Assembly (NCBI GenBank): GCA_033549345.1
Contig: JAWSUT010000010.1
Location: 27,662-91,661 of the forward strand
Direction: 5' to 3'
DNA: 64,000 nucleotides
DNA from: JAWSUT01 sp033549345
GTDB lineage: Bacteria; Bacillota; Dethiobacteria; Dethiobacterales; Dethiobacteraceae
Part shown: positions 41,733-49,880 of the stretch, piece by piece
Layout of the letters: every line of letters begins with the position of its first letter
Position numbering within the stretch: the stretch's first letter is position 1
Program-made: the position numbers and the translations under genes
The notes under the pieces: generated by a model
Database searches by the model: none
What the model was told of the DNA's origin: nothing
Seen by the model: the letters and a program-made list of their open reading frames with translations, nothing else

Positions 41733-42638
41733 ATGAACCTGAATATAAAAAATGTTGTCTTAATGCTCATTGTTGTGATGATGGGGTCATTTCTGATCGC
41801 AGGACTTCTCGGCGCCGCATCCATTCCTTTCTGGGGCGGGACACTAATCAACGCCCCGCTTGCACCGTATAATGAGGTTCACCAGTTCACTGCAGAGCAA
41901 ATTACACAGCTTGATGTATCCACCATCAACACAGATATTAACTTCATCGTGACTGAAGACGATACAATTAAAGCCCATTTATATGGAGAAGTGACACCGG
42001 ACGCCCTGCCTGCTGAGTTTGCACGGCAGAGCGGCAGCAGGCTGACAGTAACTGCACGTCCCCGCTCCGGTATCAACAATTCACGTATCCGGCTGACTCT
42101 CGATTTGTATGTGCCTGCACAGCACCTGGAATCTGTACAGGGCGAGACGGTCTCCGGTGACATGAAATTGACCGGACTGAATATCAAAAAGCTGGAATTC
42201 TATACCGTCTCCGGTGATATGGATATCAGAGACCTTTCCCTGGACACACTACAATTCAAATCCGTTTCCGGCAGACTGCGAGCCGAAGATGTCTCGGCCG
42301 CCAATACAAACCTGAATACCACCTCAGGTAACCTGGAGATTACAGGATTAGATGGTAACCTCATCGCCAAAACGGTTTCCGGAGATGTAACCGTAGACTA
42401 TAACAATTTTGACAACGACATCACCTTTGACACTACATCGGGCAAAACCAGCCTGACTCTGCCGGAGAAGGCCCAGTTTACTATCCGCCTCAACACCGTC
42501 TCCGGAAAAGTTGACAGCGAGTTTCCCCTTACCGTGACCTCAAGCTCGTCAAGAAGTTTTGAAGGCAGAGCCGGCGACAGCGCGAATCGGATTTTTATCA
42601 AGTCCGTCTCAGGCAGCGTAGACATCTACCGTAAATAG
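41733..42638 (+). CDS. DUF4097-family membrane-anchored protein
   Basis: A 301-residue protein with an N-terminal membrane anchor (about 7-30) and a repetitive beta domain. TVSGD, SVSGR, TTSGN and TVSGK units recur every 15-20 residues, typical of the DUF4097/DUF4098 beta-helix fold (LiaG-like). It should face outward. It ends the padR-HAAS-DUF4097 operon and is followed four bases later by hairpin repeat F. Confidence 0.9.
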   Translation: MNLNIKNVVLMLIVVMMGSFLIAGLLGAASIPFWGGTLINAPLAPYNEVHQFTAEQITQLDVSTINTDINFIVTEDDTIKAHLYGEVTPDALPAEFARQSGSRLTVTARPRSGINNSRIRLTLDLYVPAQHLESVQGETVSGDMKLTGLNIKKLEFYTVSGDMDIRDLSLDTLQFKSVSGRLRAEDVSAANTNLNTTSGNLEITGLDGNLIAKTVSGDVTVDYNNFDNDITFDTTSGKTSLTLPEKAQFTIRLNTVSGKVDSEFPLTVTSSSSRSFEGRAGDSANRIFIKSVSGSVDIYRK

Positions 42639-42642
42639 TAGA

Positions 42643-42681
42643 AAATGAAGACACCGGAACCTGTCCCCGGTGTCTTCATTT
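42643..42681 (-). repeat. Invariant-loop hairpin repeat, copy F
   Basis: A 15-bp perfect stem (AAATGAAGACACCGG with its complement) encloses loop AACCTGTCC. The inner stem differs from copies A-E but pairs fully. It fills the gap between two convergent genes and could act as their shared terminator, although long T tracts are absent. Confidence 0.9.
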
Positions 42682-42683
42682 AG

Positions 42684-43235
42684 TCAATATAGTGTTTTCT
42701 CCAGGCCGGCAATACAGAATGTCGTTTCGGAATGCTCACGGTCACCTGTGATTTTTATAATTCTGTCGAAACCCTGCTTTGTCCAGAAACGCAGCGCCGG
42801 CCAGTTTTTTAGATGCACCCCGATAGCTGCTGTTATAAAGCCACAATCCCCGGCCCTCGCTAAAAAGTCGGTGATGACTTCCTGGCCGAGCCCTTTGCCC
42901 TGATAAGCAGGGTGAATAAAAAAATAGGGAATAAAGATCCCGTCCATCTGGGGCCACCCATGGTAGATTTCGAGAAGCCCAACTATTTTGTTATTTTCTT
43001 GCAAACGCAATGTTTTCAGTGTAAAATTCTCTTTTAACCCGCCGGGAGGGACCTCGGGATCTGTAAGCAGTTTTTGAATATAGCCGGGAACACACGGTTC
43101 CCCTACCCATCCGGCCAGGTAATCTCCTGCAATGTATACTCTCTGGAGTTCATCTGCCTCACCAGAGACAGTATCACTGACAGTGACCCGGCCGGTTTCC
43201 CAGCGGCCTGCCAAATGTGCTGTTGGCTGCATCAT
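42684..43235 (-). CDS. GNAT-family N-acetyltransferase
   Basis: A 183-residue acetyltransferase. The acetyl-CoA loop is IHPAYQGKGLGQEVITDFL and the C-terminal NWPALRFWTKQGFDRIIKITG is typical. ATG 43235 lies six bases after GGAGAG; ATG 43241 would abut it. It lies just downstream of a short GNAT-like gene, so the two may derive from a duplication. Substrate unknown. Confidence 0.9.
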   Translation of the reverse strand: MMQPTAHLAGRWETGRVTVSDTVSGEADELQRVYIAGDYLAGWVGEPCVPGYIQKLLTDPEVPPGGLKENFTLKTLRLQENNKIVGLLEIYHGWPQMDGIFIPYFFIHPAYQGKGLGQEVITDFLARAGDCGFITAAIGVHLKNWPALRFWTKQGFDRIIKITGDREHSETTFCIAGLEKTLY

Positions 43236-43260
43236 AACCATCTCTCCATTTTTATTCTGT

Positions 43261-43602
43261 TCAGTTTGTTAATGAACGCCGCATCAGATCCCTTTTTGCC
43301 CGCAAAAGGATTTGGGAGATTAGAATGCTTTGACGATGGCGTCTGTCAATTTGCATCGAAGTGAGATATGTTTCTTCTCCGTCTTTGACACACGGAACAC
43401 ATTCCAGGTAACCGGCCAGCATGTCGTCATCAGTAAAAGCCAGTATGTATATATCCTTCTGGGTAAAATCATGCCGGCGTTCATTCGGAGTTTCCGCCTT
43501 TTCCAGAACGTTGGCCATATTATTTTTGTCAAAGTCAATAATGGTCTCCATCAGGCCTTCAGCTAACACAGTCTTGGTGTCAAGCACTCTTAAGCGATAC
43601 AT
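43261..43602 (-). CDS. Short GNAT-like protein, possibly truncated
   Basis: A 113-residue protein resembling the first half of a GNAT domain: MLAGYLECVPCV followed by ETYLTSMQIDRRHRQSILISQILL, where the acetyl-CoA loop would be. It stops at about the middle of the fold and lacks the C-terminal strand-helix part. Either it is a truncated gene or a small divergent acetyltransferase. It lies directly upstream of a complete GNAT gene. Confidence 0.6.
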   Translation of the reverse strand: MYRLRVLDTKTVLAEGLMETIIDFDKNNMANVLEKAETPNERRHDFTQKDIYILAFTDDDMLAGYLECVPCVKDGEETYLTSMQIDRRHRQSILISQILLRAKRDLMRRSLTN

Positions 43603-43717
43603 CCCGACCCCACCTTGCCTGTCGTTTGGCAGACAGGAATATAGTACTGTATTACTTTTCTAAAACTGTTTTTATTCCTGCCAAAAATCCGAATTTTATT
43701 ATATGGTTTACAGTGAC

Positions 43718-44104
43718 TTATTGACTCTGGCCGGAGAGTGCATCTTCCACTGCTTTTAGAATAACTTTGCTGCTCAGGGAAGCACCGCCGATAGCATCCA
43801 CCTGCAATGATTGCGCGGCAACAATACTGTCTGTAATTCTCTCCGCAGCCGCACCCCGGCCATTGTCGTGCTCAAGAATAGCAATTGACGCTATCATGCC
43901 GTTATGAACACTGACCTGAACACGAACTTTTATCGCACCGGCTGCATACTCGCCCAGATAGTCGCCATCTGTGACTCCGGCAAGGCTGACTTCGCCGACA
44001 GAGAGAGCTTGAATTTCCCGTACCCCTCTCCAGAGCGAAAACCCGATTGATGCCCCAAACAGTAAAAATGCAGCCAGAAAAAATATCAGGACTTTCTTAA
44101 TCAA
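43718..44104 (-). CDS. FMN-binding domain protein
   Basis: A 128-residue protein with an N-terminal membrane anchor (about 2-24) and an FMN-binding domain. VRVQVSVHNGMIASIAILEHDN and DAIGGASLSSKVILKAVEDAL match the FMN_bind pattern, in which a Ser/Thr often carries covalent FMN; here the motif is GASLSS rather than SGAT. I start it at TTG 44104 behind AGGGGG. It ends the flavodoxin-TetR-FMN operon and may pass electrons outside the membrane. Confidence 0.85.
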   Translation of the reverse strand: MIKKVLIFFLAAFLLFGASIGFSLWRGVREIQALSVGEVSLAGVTDGDYLGEYAAGAIKVRVQVSVHNGMIASIAILEHDNGRGAAAERITDSIVAAQSLQVDAIGGASLSSKVILKAVEDALSGQSQ

Positions 44105-44117
44105 TTGAACTGCCCCC

Positions 44118-44714
44118 TTAGACCTGGGAATTCCCCAGAAAGTAATCAATCGTGAGTTCTAGCTTATGAAGGAGCCCTTCCCTGTCTAACTGTTTCCTGT
44201 CGGAAAAGTAGAAAAGAAGCAGGCCGTGAACATAGCCTGTCAGTAAATCCCCAATGACAGGAATTTCTTCTTTTTTAATGCGCCCTTCTTCCGCACATTT
44301 TAGAAGAGCCGCCGCCTGTTTTTCCGCTATGACAGGCGTGCTCAGCTTTGCTTCCACGCCTGCGGGTGGAGGGCCAAGCTCTTTAAAGAAGAGAAAGCGG
44401 TAGACGGCCGGGTTCTGCAGATAAAAGAATACATAAGCCTTGTACGTTTCTTTGATAATTTGCAGGCCTGATGTTTGTTTCTGCTCAATCCGGCTGATGA
44501 GATCAATGATTTCATCGAGATAATCGGCAGCCACATACCAGAGCAGCTCATTAACATCTGTAAAGTAATTATAAATTGTGGCATAGGAATATCCTGCAAT
44601 ATCGGCCACTCTGCGCACGGTAATGCCGTCTGCTCCCTCTCTTGCAATAATTTCTTTTACGGCATCGATCATATACCGCTGCGTTCTCTGCCGCTGAATT
44701 ACGCGCTTATCCAT
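44118..44714 (-). CDS. TetR-family transcriptional regulator
   Basis: A 198-residue repressor with an N-terminal helix-turn-helix (AVKEIIAREGADGITVRRVADIAGYSYATIYNYFTDVNELL) and a helical ligand domain. It overlaps no gene but follows the flavodoxin gene by three bases. A 35-bp palindromic operator lies upstream of the operon, so it probably represses itself and its neighbours. Ligand unknown. Confidence 0.93.
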   Translation of the reverse strand: MDKRVIQRQRTQRYMIDAVKEIIAREGADGITVRRVADIAGYSYATIYNYFTDVNELLWYVAADYLDEIIDLISRIEQKQTSGLQIIKETYKAYVFFYLQNPAVYRFLFFKELGPPPAGVEAKLSTPVIAEKQAAALLKCAEEGRIKKEEIPVIGDLLTGYVHGLLLFYFSDRKQLDREGLLHKLELTIDYFLGNSQV

Positions 44715-44717
44715 AAG

Positions 44718-45188
44718 CTACTCCATAGCCGCCGCGAACCGCTCCAGGTTCCCGACCAGAATATTCTCCACGCTCTCGCTGGTTTTGGCAATCACTTTTA
44801 TTGCGGTCCGCTCTAAAAAGTTCATTTTTTTGAAATCATAGGCATGGCCGAAATGTTCTCTGGCTATGGCATGGCTGTAAAGAGGTTCCGGGAAGGCATC
44901 CTTCATTTGTGTCTCTACACGTGTCAGGTCACCGCAACAAATAAATAAGCCCACTTTCTTTTGCAGCAGTACTTCCATGTGTCCTGCACTGAAATCAAGA
45001 ACTTCCTTCTGGACTTTTCCCACATGAATAGAACCGCCGATGATAATCCTGTCATACATCTTTGGATCCGGGGCTTTCCCTTTTCCGAGCCTGACAAGTT
45101 CTATCTCTCCTGTAAGTTTTTCTGCCAGCATTTTGGCACACTTTTCAGTACAGCCATGCTTACTGGCATATACCAGTAATGTTTTCAT
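44718..45188 (-). CDS. Flavodoxin-domain protein (HemG-like)
   Basis: A 156-residue flavodoxin-fold protein. LLVYASKHGCTEKCAKML forms the FMN-phosphate loop, with YDRIIIGGSIHVGKVQKEVLDF and LFICCGDLTRVETQM further on. It resembles the HemG-type protoporphyrinogen oxidases and other menaquinone-linked flavodoxins. ATG 45188 lies nine bases after GGGGAG. It is the first gene of the operon with TetR and the FMN-binding protein. Confidence 0.88.
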   Translation of the reverse strand: MKTLLVYASKHGCTEKCAKMLAEKLTGEIELVRLGKGKAPDPKMYDRIIIGGSIHVGKVQKEVLDFSAGHMEVLLQKKVGLFICCGDLTRVETQMKDAFPEPLYSHAIAREHFGHAYDFKKMNFLERTAIKVIAKTSESVENILVGNLERFAAAME

Positions 45189-45222
45189 TGCCTTCACTCC
45201 CCTGTATTAATGCTGTTAAAAT

Positions 45223-45257
45223 TATTAACAATGTTAATATATCAAACATTGTTAATA
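45223..45257. promoter_or_regulatory. Palindromic TetR operator candidate
   Basis: TATTAACAATGTT (45223-45235) and its perfect complement (45245-45257) are separated by nine bases. Each arm also contains a smaller palindrome (TTAACAATGTTAA, AACATTGTT). It lies 35 bases upstream of the flavodoxin start in AT-rich promoter-like sequence, as expected for the TetR encoded downstream. Confidence 0.75.
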
Positions 45258-45264
45258 TAATCAA

Positions 45265-45295
45265 TACAAAAAAGCCCGTTTTTTTCGGGCTTCTA
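45265..45295. terminator. Intrinsic terminator of the GerMN gene
   Basis: AAGCCCG and CGGGCTT (7 bp, 7-nt T loop) are followed on the minus strand by TTTTTTGT. It lies just after the GerMN stop at 45307. Confidence 0.8.
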
Positions 45296-45306
45296 AAATG
45301 TATAAT

Positions 45307-46281
45307 TTAATCTTCCTCGATAAGCGCTTCATTCCGCTCAACAGGTGCATCAAGGATCACATGTTCAATGTTCATTGGCTCGCCTGCTACTTTCATCATC
45401 ACCAGTTCAATTCCCCTAAATTCGGTCATGGTGTTGACAATGGAGAGAATCGTCATCGATTCACCGGCGGCACCCCCGGTATGCTCCGTATGCATCTCGC
45501 GAGAGAAATCGACAGTCGCTACATTTTCTTCTACCCGCAGGGATAGTACACGGACATTCTCCGGAATCGTCCGCGCAAGGTCTGTCCGTTCCGGGCCGTC
45601 GATCAATTCTTCCAGCACAATCTGCAGCTGCTCCTCAATGCCGGCTTCCGGCGGGAAAGCAATTTTGCGTTCCTCCGGCACAACAGCTGTGGCATCGGGG
45701 CGGGCAAAATAAAGGATAGCCGTCTCTACCGAGACAGATGGCGACTCCTGGGCGTCAAACGGGGCCATAAACCCGCGCGGCTGGCCGCTTGGGCCGATGA
45801 GTTCTTCACCTTCGACCAAAATCTTAACGCGTTCAATTTCCTCGAACTGCCCGAGTGTCGTTGTTAGAGATGCCAGTGCCACAGTCTCGGCCACACTGCC
45901 GCCGAATGTGGCAAACTCTTCACTGACGTTGACAATGAGCGCATCGTTTTGCAGGATGGTGCCATAAACACGGGTCCCTGAAGGAATATTTGCTGTATAA
46001 CCCTCTGTCCGGGGCCCGGCAATCAATGTTTCCAGTACAGCCTGAAAACGGTCGTAGCCTTCCGGATACACAACCTCACGTTCTTCAGAAACCAGCTGTT
46101 CATTGCCCTCGTCACCATAATAGAAAGTTACCGTTTCCGTTATCTCCTGCGGGCCGGGTTCCGCCGGCGGTTCCCGCCGCGGGCAGCCGGCAGCAAGAAC
46201 TGCAGCCGGCAGCAGCAGGATCATAAACAAGACAATGTATTTTTTTTGCACACGGGCCAACTCCTTAACAAAGCTTTTCAC
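45307..46281 (-). CDS. Double GerMN-domain lipoprotein
   Basis: A 324-residue lipoprotein with lipobox LAAGC at about Cys33 and two GerMN (sporulation and germination) domains at about 60-165 and 200-305. Each ends in a characteristic segment: NDALIVNVSEEFATFGGSVAE and ENVATVDFSREMHTEHTGGAAGES. Bacillus GerM is needed for cortex formation and germination and has the same two-domain layout. It is likely anchored in the sporulation septum or outer forespore membrane. Confidence 0.92.
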   Translation of the reverse strand: MKSFVKELARVQKKYIVLFMILLLPAAVLAAGCPRREPPAEPGPQEITETVTFYYGDEGNEQLVSEEREVVYPEGYDRFQAVLETLIAGPRTEGYTANIPSGTRVYGTILQNDALIVNVSEEFATFGGSVAETVALASLTTTLGQFEEIERVKILVEGEELIGPSGQPRGFMAPFDAQESPSVSVETAILYFARPDATAVVPEERKIAFPPEAGIEEQLQIVLEELIDGPERTDLARTIPENVRVLSLRVEENVATVDFSREMHTEHTGGAAGESMTILSIVNTMTEFRGIELVMMKVAGEPMNIEHVILDAPVERNEALIEED

Positions 46282-46302
46282 CTAGTATGAGGCAATAACG
46301 GC

Positions 46303-46330
46303 AAAAAAATAAGGCCGGGTAACCGGCCGG
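46303..46330 (-). terminator. Intrinsic terminator of the RdhA-like gene
   Basis: GGCCGG and CCGGCC (6 bp, 4-nt loop) are followed on the minus strand by TTATTTTTTT, directly after the stop at 46334. Confidence 0.8.
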
Positions 46331-46333
46331 AAA

Positions 46334-47554
46334 TTAAAATCCTTTTCTTTTCATAAGACGGGGCTTAGGACGCTCCCACCAGTGTGCCTCATCAATATAA
46401 CCGTATTTCTCCCGCAGGTGTGTGGTCACATGCAGAGCGCAGCCATGGGTTGTGTCACAGCGGACACATTCCACGCACTGTGACCAGTGAAATCCGTAGG
46501 TAAACGGACAAACTGCAATACAGTTGACACAGTCCGCACCGTTTTGCTGCCAGAAACGCAGGCAGTTGGTGGAATGAACATGCCATTTCTTTACACCGGA
46601 GTTATTGTTCTGACAGACGCCCTCAAATGACCTTTTACCCTTGGTGATGGCATCGGCAGGACAATGATTGGCACACAGCAGGCACTGCTCACAAAACTGG
46701 GTTATCCCCATATCAATGGGCCGATCTGTTTCCAGCGGCATATTCGTTAACACCTTGCACAGCCGGATATTTGAGCCGAATTCCGGGGTAATCAGCAGGC
46801 CGTGCCGTCCCACTTCACCGAGCCCGGCCTCAATGGCCAACGGCACGCTCAGCGCCGTATCGTTCATGCATGGAATAGCGATATAACCAAGCGTCCGGAT
46901 AAACTCCGCCAGGGAAACAGCCGCCATGCCCATACGTGAATAGCCAAAGGCAACTGCAGTGCTGGCTGCCACTTCCGGAGACGTTTCAATCATCTCCGCA
47001 TTCATGGCCACAGCCATCACAATAGCTCTGTTAACCGATTTGGGGATGATAAACTCTTCATCTGTTTCCTGAGGCTTCTCCTCATCCCTGATGTTAAACG
47101 GTTTAAACAGATCCTCGGAGTAAACCCATTTCTCATCAAGCTTTGCTATGCCCACAAGGTCTGCTCCGTAGAGACCGGCCGTTTCTTTGACCAGCTTTGT
47201 CAGCTGATCCGGCTCAATCGGCGCAGGCCGCTTCGTGAGCGGCTCCGGCACATACAGCGGGTCCCATTTAAGAAAATGACTATTGGGAAACCCGTATTCC
47301 CCTAAAATCAGGTTTACGGTATTGGCACCGAAGTTTACGGCATAGTCCACCATTGTCCTGCCGGGCAAATTGCGCATCATGCTTTTGATTGCATTCTCCT
47401 GCATCTTTTCCGAGAAACCCATATAGCATCTTTCCCCGGTATCCTCTTCACTGACGGTTACAAACGCCTGCCTGTAAACCGGAAAGCGGCTGTACTTTTT
47501 CTCATCCAGCTCAATTGCCGGCTTTTGGGCAACATACTGTTCACGAGGAATCAC
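46334..47554 (-). CDS. RdhA-like corrinoid iron-sulfur protein without Tat signal
   Basis: A 406-residue protein of the reductive dehalogenase catalytic-subunit family. The core YGADLVGIAKLDEKWVYS, FGYSRMGMAAVSLAEFIRTLGY, IPCMNDTALSVPLAIEAGLGEVGRHGLLITPEFG and IRLCKV is strongly RdhA-like, with Tyr205 and Asn231 at positions corresponding to catalytic residues. Two ferredoxin-type clusters use C288/C291/C294/C298 and C331/C342/C345/C349. A C-terminal extension adds C360, C363, C366 and C372. There is no twin-arginine signal from the GTG start at 47554 (GGAGG seven bases upstream) and no rdhB nearby, so it is probably cytoplasmic. The natural substrate need not be an organohalide. Confidence 0.88.
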   Translation of the reverse strand: MIPREQYVAQKPAIELDEKKYSRFPVYRQAFVTVSEEDTGERCYMGFSEKMQENAIKSMMRNLPGRTMVDYAVNFGANTVNLILGEYGFPNSHFLKWDPLYVPEPLTKRPAPIEPDQLTKLVKETAGLYGADLVGIAKLDEKWVYSEDLFKPFNIRDEEKPQETDEEFIIPKSVNRAIVMAVAMNAEMIETSPEVAASTAVAFGYSRMGMAAVSLAEFIRTLGYIAIPCMNDTALSVPLAIEAGLGEVGRHGLLITPEFGSNIRLCKVLTNMPLETDRPIDMGITQFCEQCLLCANHCPADAITKGKRSFEGVCQNNNSGVKKWHVHSTNCLRFWQQNGADCVNCIAVCPFTYGFHWSQCVECVRCDTTHGCALHVTTHLREKYGYIDEAHWWERPKPRLMKRKGF

Positions 47555-47580
47555 TTCTTCCCCTCCCCATACAGATATTG

Positions 47581-47606
47581 CCAACGCTAAGGTTGGTTAC
47601 CAACGC
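47581..47606. promoter_or_regulatory. Palindromic operator candidate before the RdhA-like gene
   Basis: GTTGGT and ACCAAC flank one base (47592-47604), and CCAACGC recurs as a direct repeat at 47581-47587 and 47600-47606. It lies about 30-50 bases upstream of the GTG start, a good place for a regulator. No cognate regulator gene is adjacent. Confidence 0.5.
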
Positions 47607-47660
47607 CAAACCTTTGCACTTTCTATTATATACGATAAATCTAATATTTTGAACCCTGCT

Positions 47661-48551
47661 TTATTGTTCTCTCTCTCTGCCTTCTCTTTCACACTCCAGT
47701 TGGGGAGACTTTTCCCGTTTAGCATTGTAATTAATATAAGCACCCGTCAGAACAAGCGCAATACCAAACAGGCTTAAGCTATCGGGCAGCTCTCCCCAGA
47801 TTATCACAGCAAGAAACGTGGCAAAGACGGTATTGCCATAAGAGTAAATGGACAAATCCCCTGCCTCACAATAGCGATAAGCATGTGTCATCAGAAACTG
47901 TCCGGCTGTTGCCGTGACACCGACGCCCAGAAGCGCCAGGAGTTGGTTTAGGTTGGGCATGGCAAACTGGCCAAAGACCAAAAAAGGAATCGTGGCCAAC
48001 GTGGTAAAGCCGGTGAAATAGAAAACGATGGTCTGGGGAGCATCCGACAGGCGTAGATGCCTGATAACCGTATAGGCCGCAGCGGCAAAAACAGCCGATA
48101 AAAGGCCAACCAGCGCCGGCATGAGGCTATAGCCACCCCCCGGTTGAACAATGAATGCCACACCTGTTATGGCGATCGCAATCGCCACCCACTGCGACCC
48201 GACGATACGCTCTCTGAGAAAAAGAAACGCCAGAATCAGCACAAAAAACGGATTCATCTGGTTTAAGATTACCGCGTTGCCAAGGGGTAAGCTGTCGATG
48301 GCGTAAAAGTAAAAAACCAGGCCAAGGAAACCAAAAAAAGATCTGAATAGTAAAGCCTTTTTATCCGTACCGAAAAAACTTCCCCGGCTGCGCCAGATAA
48401 TGAAGCCGGAAGCGGTAAAGCCCACCACGTTGCGGAAAAACACTTTTTCCATGGTGGGCAAATCTCCCGAGAGTTTCACAAGTGTGGCCATCACAGCAAA
48501 AAACAGGGACGATAAAACCATTAACAGGATGCCTTTGTTTCTGTCTGTCAT
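47661..48551 (-). CDS. DMT-superfamily (EamA) transporter
   Basis: A 296-residue permease with ten predicted membrane segments in two EamA repeats: LLMVLSSLFFAVMATLVKLSG opens the first, GLLSAVFAAAAYTVIRHLR the second. LNQMNPFFVLILAFLFLRERI is a typical EamA stretch. It probably exports a metabolite or amino acid; substrate unknown. The C-terminus is charged (ECEREGREREQ). I use ATG 48551; TTG 48557 is possible. It follows the nitroreductase by nine bases. Confidence 0.92.
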   Translation of the reverse strand: MTDRNKGILLMVLSSLFFAVMATLVKLSGDLPTMEKVFFRNVVGFTASGFIIWRSRGSFFGTDKKALLFRSFFGFLGLVFYFYAIDSLPLGNAVILNQMNPFFVLILAFLFLRERIVGSQWVAIAIAITGVAFIVQPGGGYSLMPALVGLLSAVFAAAAYTVIRHLRLSDAPQTIVFYFTGFTTLATIPFLVFGQFAMPNLNQLLALLGVGVTATAGQFLMTHAYRYCEAGDLSIYSYGNTVFATFLAVIIWGELPDSLSLFGIALVLTGAYINYNAKREKSPQLECEREGREREQ

Positions 48552-48560
48552 AACCAAAGG

Positions 48561-49067
48561 CTATTCCCAGCCGTCATAATGAATTCTTTCCGGCAAAAAC
48601 CGGTCGGCCGGCGGCTTTTTCTCCGCCGGGAACCCCACGGGAATCAGTGAAAGCGGTGTCACCTCAGCGGGTAGGGATAACAGCCTGCGCATGCCGTTAA
48701 TGCGCTCTTCCCGCGGATATATACCAAGCCAGACAGCGCCCAGACCACGGTCATGGGCGGCCAGCAGGATGTTCTGCGTGGCCGCCGAACAGTCCTGCAC
48801 CCAGTACCCCGGGTATTTCTCCAGCTTTTCATCTCCGCAAACCAGAATTGCCACAGAGGCTTCCCTGACCATCCCGGCATAGGGATGAAACTCAGGGATA
48901 GCATCGAGAATCTGCCGCTCGCGGATGACAACAAAGTGCCAGGGCTGCGCATTCCCCGCCGAGGGCGCAGCCATAGCCGCCCGCAGCAGCTCATAAACCG
49001 TCGCATCCGGCACCGCCTTATCCTTATATTTGCGGATACTTCTGCGTGTCAGGATGATATCCATCAT
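48561..49067 (-). CDS. Nitroreductase family protein
   Basis: An FMN-dependent oxidoreductase of 168 residues. ILTRRSIRKYKDKAVPDATVYELLRAAMAAPSAGNAQPWHFVV is the classic N-terminal signature, with the FMN-phosphate Arg pair in RRSIRKY. GLGAVWLGIYPREERIN follows near the C-terminus. AAGGAG precedes ATG 49067. Likely reduces quinones, nitro compounds or flavins; substrate unknown. Confidence 0.93.
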   Translation of the reverse strand: MMDIILTRRSIRKYKDKAVPDATVYELLRAAMAAPSAGNAQPWHFVVIRERQILDAIPEFHPYAGMVREASVAILVCGDEKLEKYPGYWVQDCSAATQNILLAAHDRGLGAVWLGIYPREERINGMRRLLSLPAEVTPLSLIPVGFPAEKKPPADRFLPERIHYDGWE

Positions 49068-49238
49068 ATCTGCTCCTTTCGGGTGTTTATGCAAACAAAT
49101 TAAAAATTATGGTGTTATACTATTGTATTTTGTCATTCTTCCCGTTTCTCCCTGCAGGCAAACGCGTGCCAAATATTAATATCCTATGAAAAAAGAATCC
49201 AGCTTTGCCACTGAATCCTTCACGCAAAAAAAGCACCT

Positions 49239-49880
49239 TTATTGTTCCGTTAAGCCATGCCGGTTAGCGTAGATGGCCGCCTGGGTGCGGTCCTGCAGTT
49301 CCAATTTGTTTAAGAGACTGCTTACATGCGTTTTTACCGTCCTGATCCCGATAAACAGCCGATCTGCAATTTCCTGGTTTGACCTGCCCTCACCAATCAG
49401 CCTTAACACATCCAACTCTCTTGCAGTGAGTTCCTCATGGGGGAGCTTTTGCTGTGTACGGAACCGGTCGGCCATTTTAACAGCAACTTTTGCTTCAATC
49501 ACAGATTCCCCGGCTGCAGCTTTGCGGATAGCGTCAATAATCTCCTCACCCCGTGCCGTCTTCAGCAGATAGCTAAAAGCGCCGGCCTCCAGAGCAGGAA
49601 ATACCTGTTCATCGGCATAATAGCTTGTAAGGATAATGATTTTGCAAGCGGCATGAAAGGCCAGAATTTCTTTGGTGGCCTCAATGCCGCCACCAGCTTC
49701 CATCAGCAGATCCATCAAGATCACATCCGGCTTCTCTGCACGGGCCAGGCCCACCGCCTCCCGCCCCCCGCCGGCTTCACCCACTAAAATGATGTCGGGC
49801 TGTGACATTAGATATGCTTTTAATCCTTTACGCACCATATCATGGTCATCTACAATTGCTACTTTAATCTGCGCCGCCAT
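49239..49880 (-). CDS. liaR: NarL/LuxR-family response regulator (LiaR-like)
   Basis: A 213-residue regulator: receiver domain with VAIVDDHDMVRKGLKAYL, phospho-Asp in ILMDLLM and Lys in YLLKTARGEE; C-terminal LuxR helix-turn-helix LTARELDVLRLIGEGRSNQEIADRLFIGIRTVKTHVSSLLNKL. Overlap with the kinase gene by 17 bases implies coupling. With the kinase and the LiaF-like protein it forms a three-component envelope-stress system. Confidence 0.9.
   Translation of the reverse strand: MAAQIKVAIVDDHDMVRKGLKAYLMSQPDIILVGEAGGGREAVGLARAEKPDVILMDLLMEAGGGIEATKEILAFHAACKIIILTSYYADEQVFPALEAGAFSYLLKTARGEEIIDAIRKAAAGESVIEAKVAVKMADRFRTQQKLPHEELTARELDVLRLIGEGRSNQEIADRLFIGIRTVKTHVSSLLNKLELQDRTQAAIYANRHGLTEQ

Noticed and set aside
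6184..42681. CRISPR array
   Set aside because: Repeats are palindromic, scattered over 36 kb, and lack regular spacers or cas genes.
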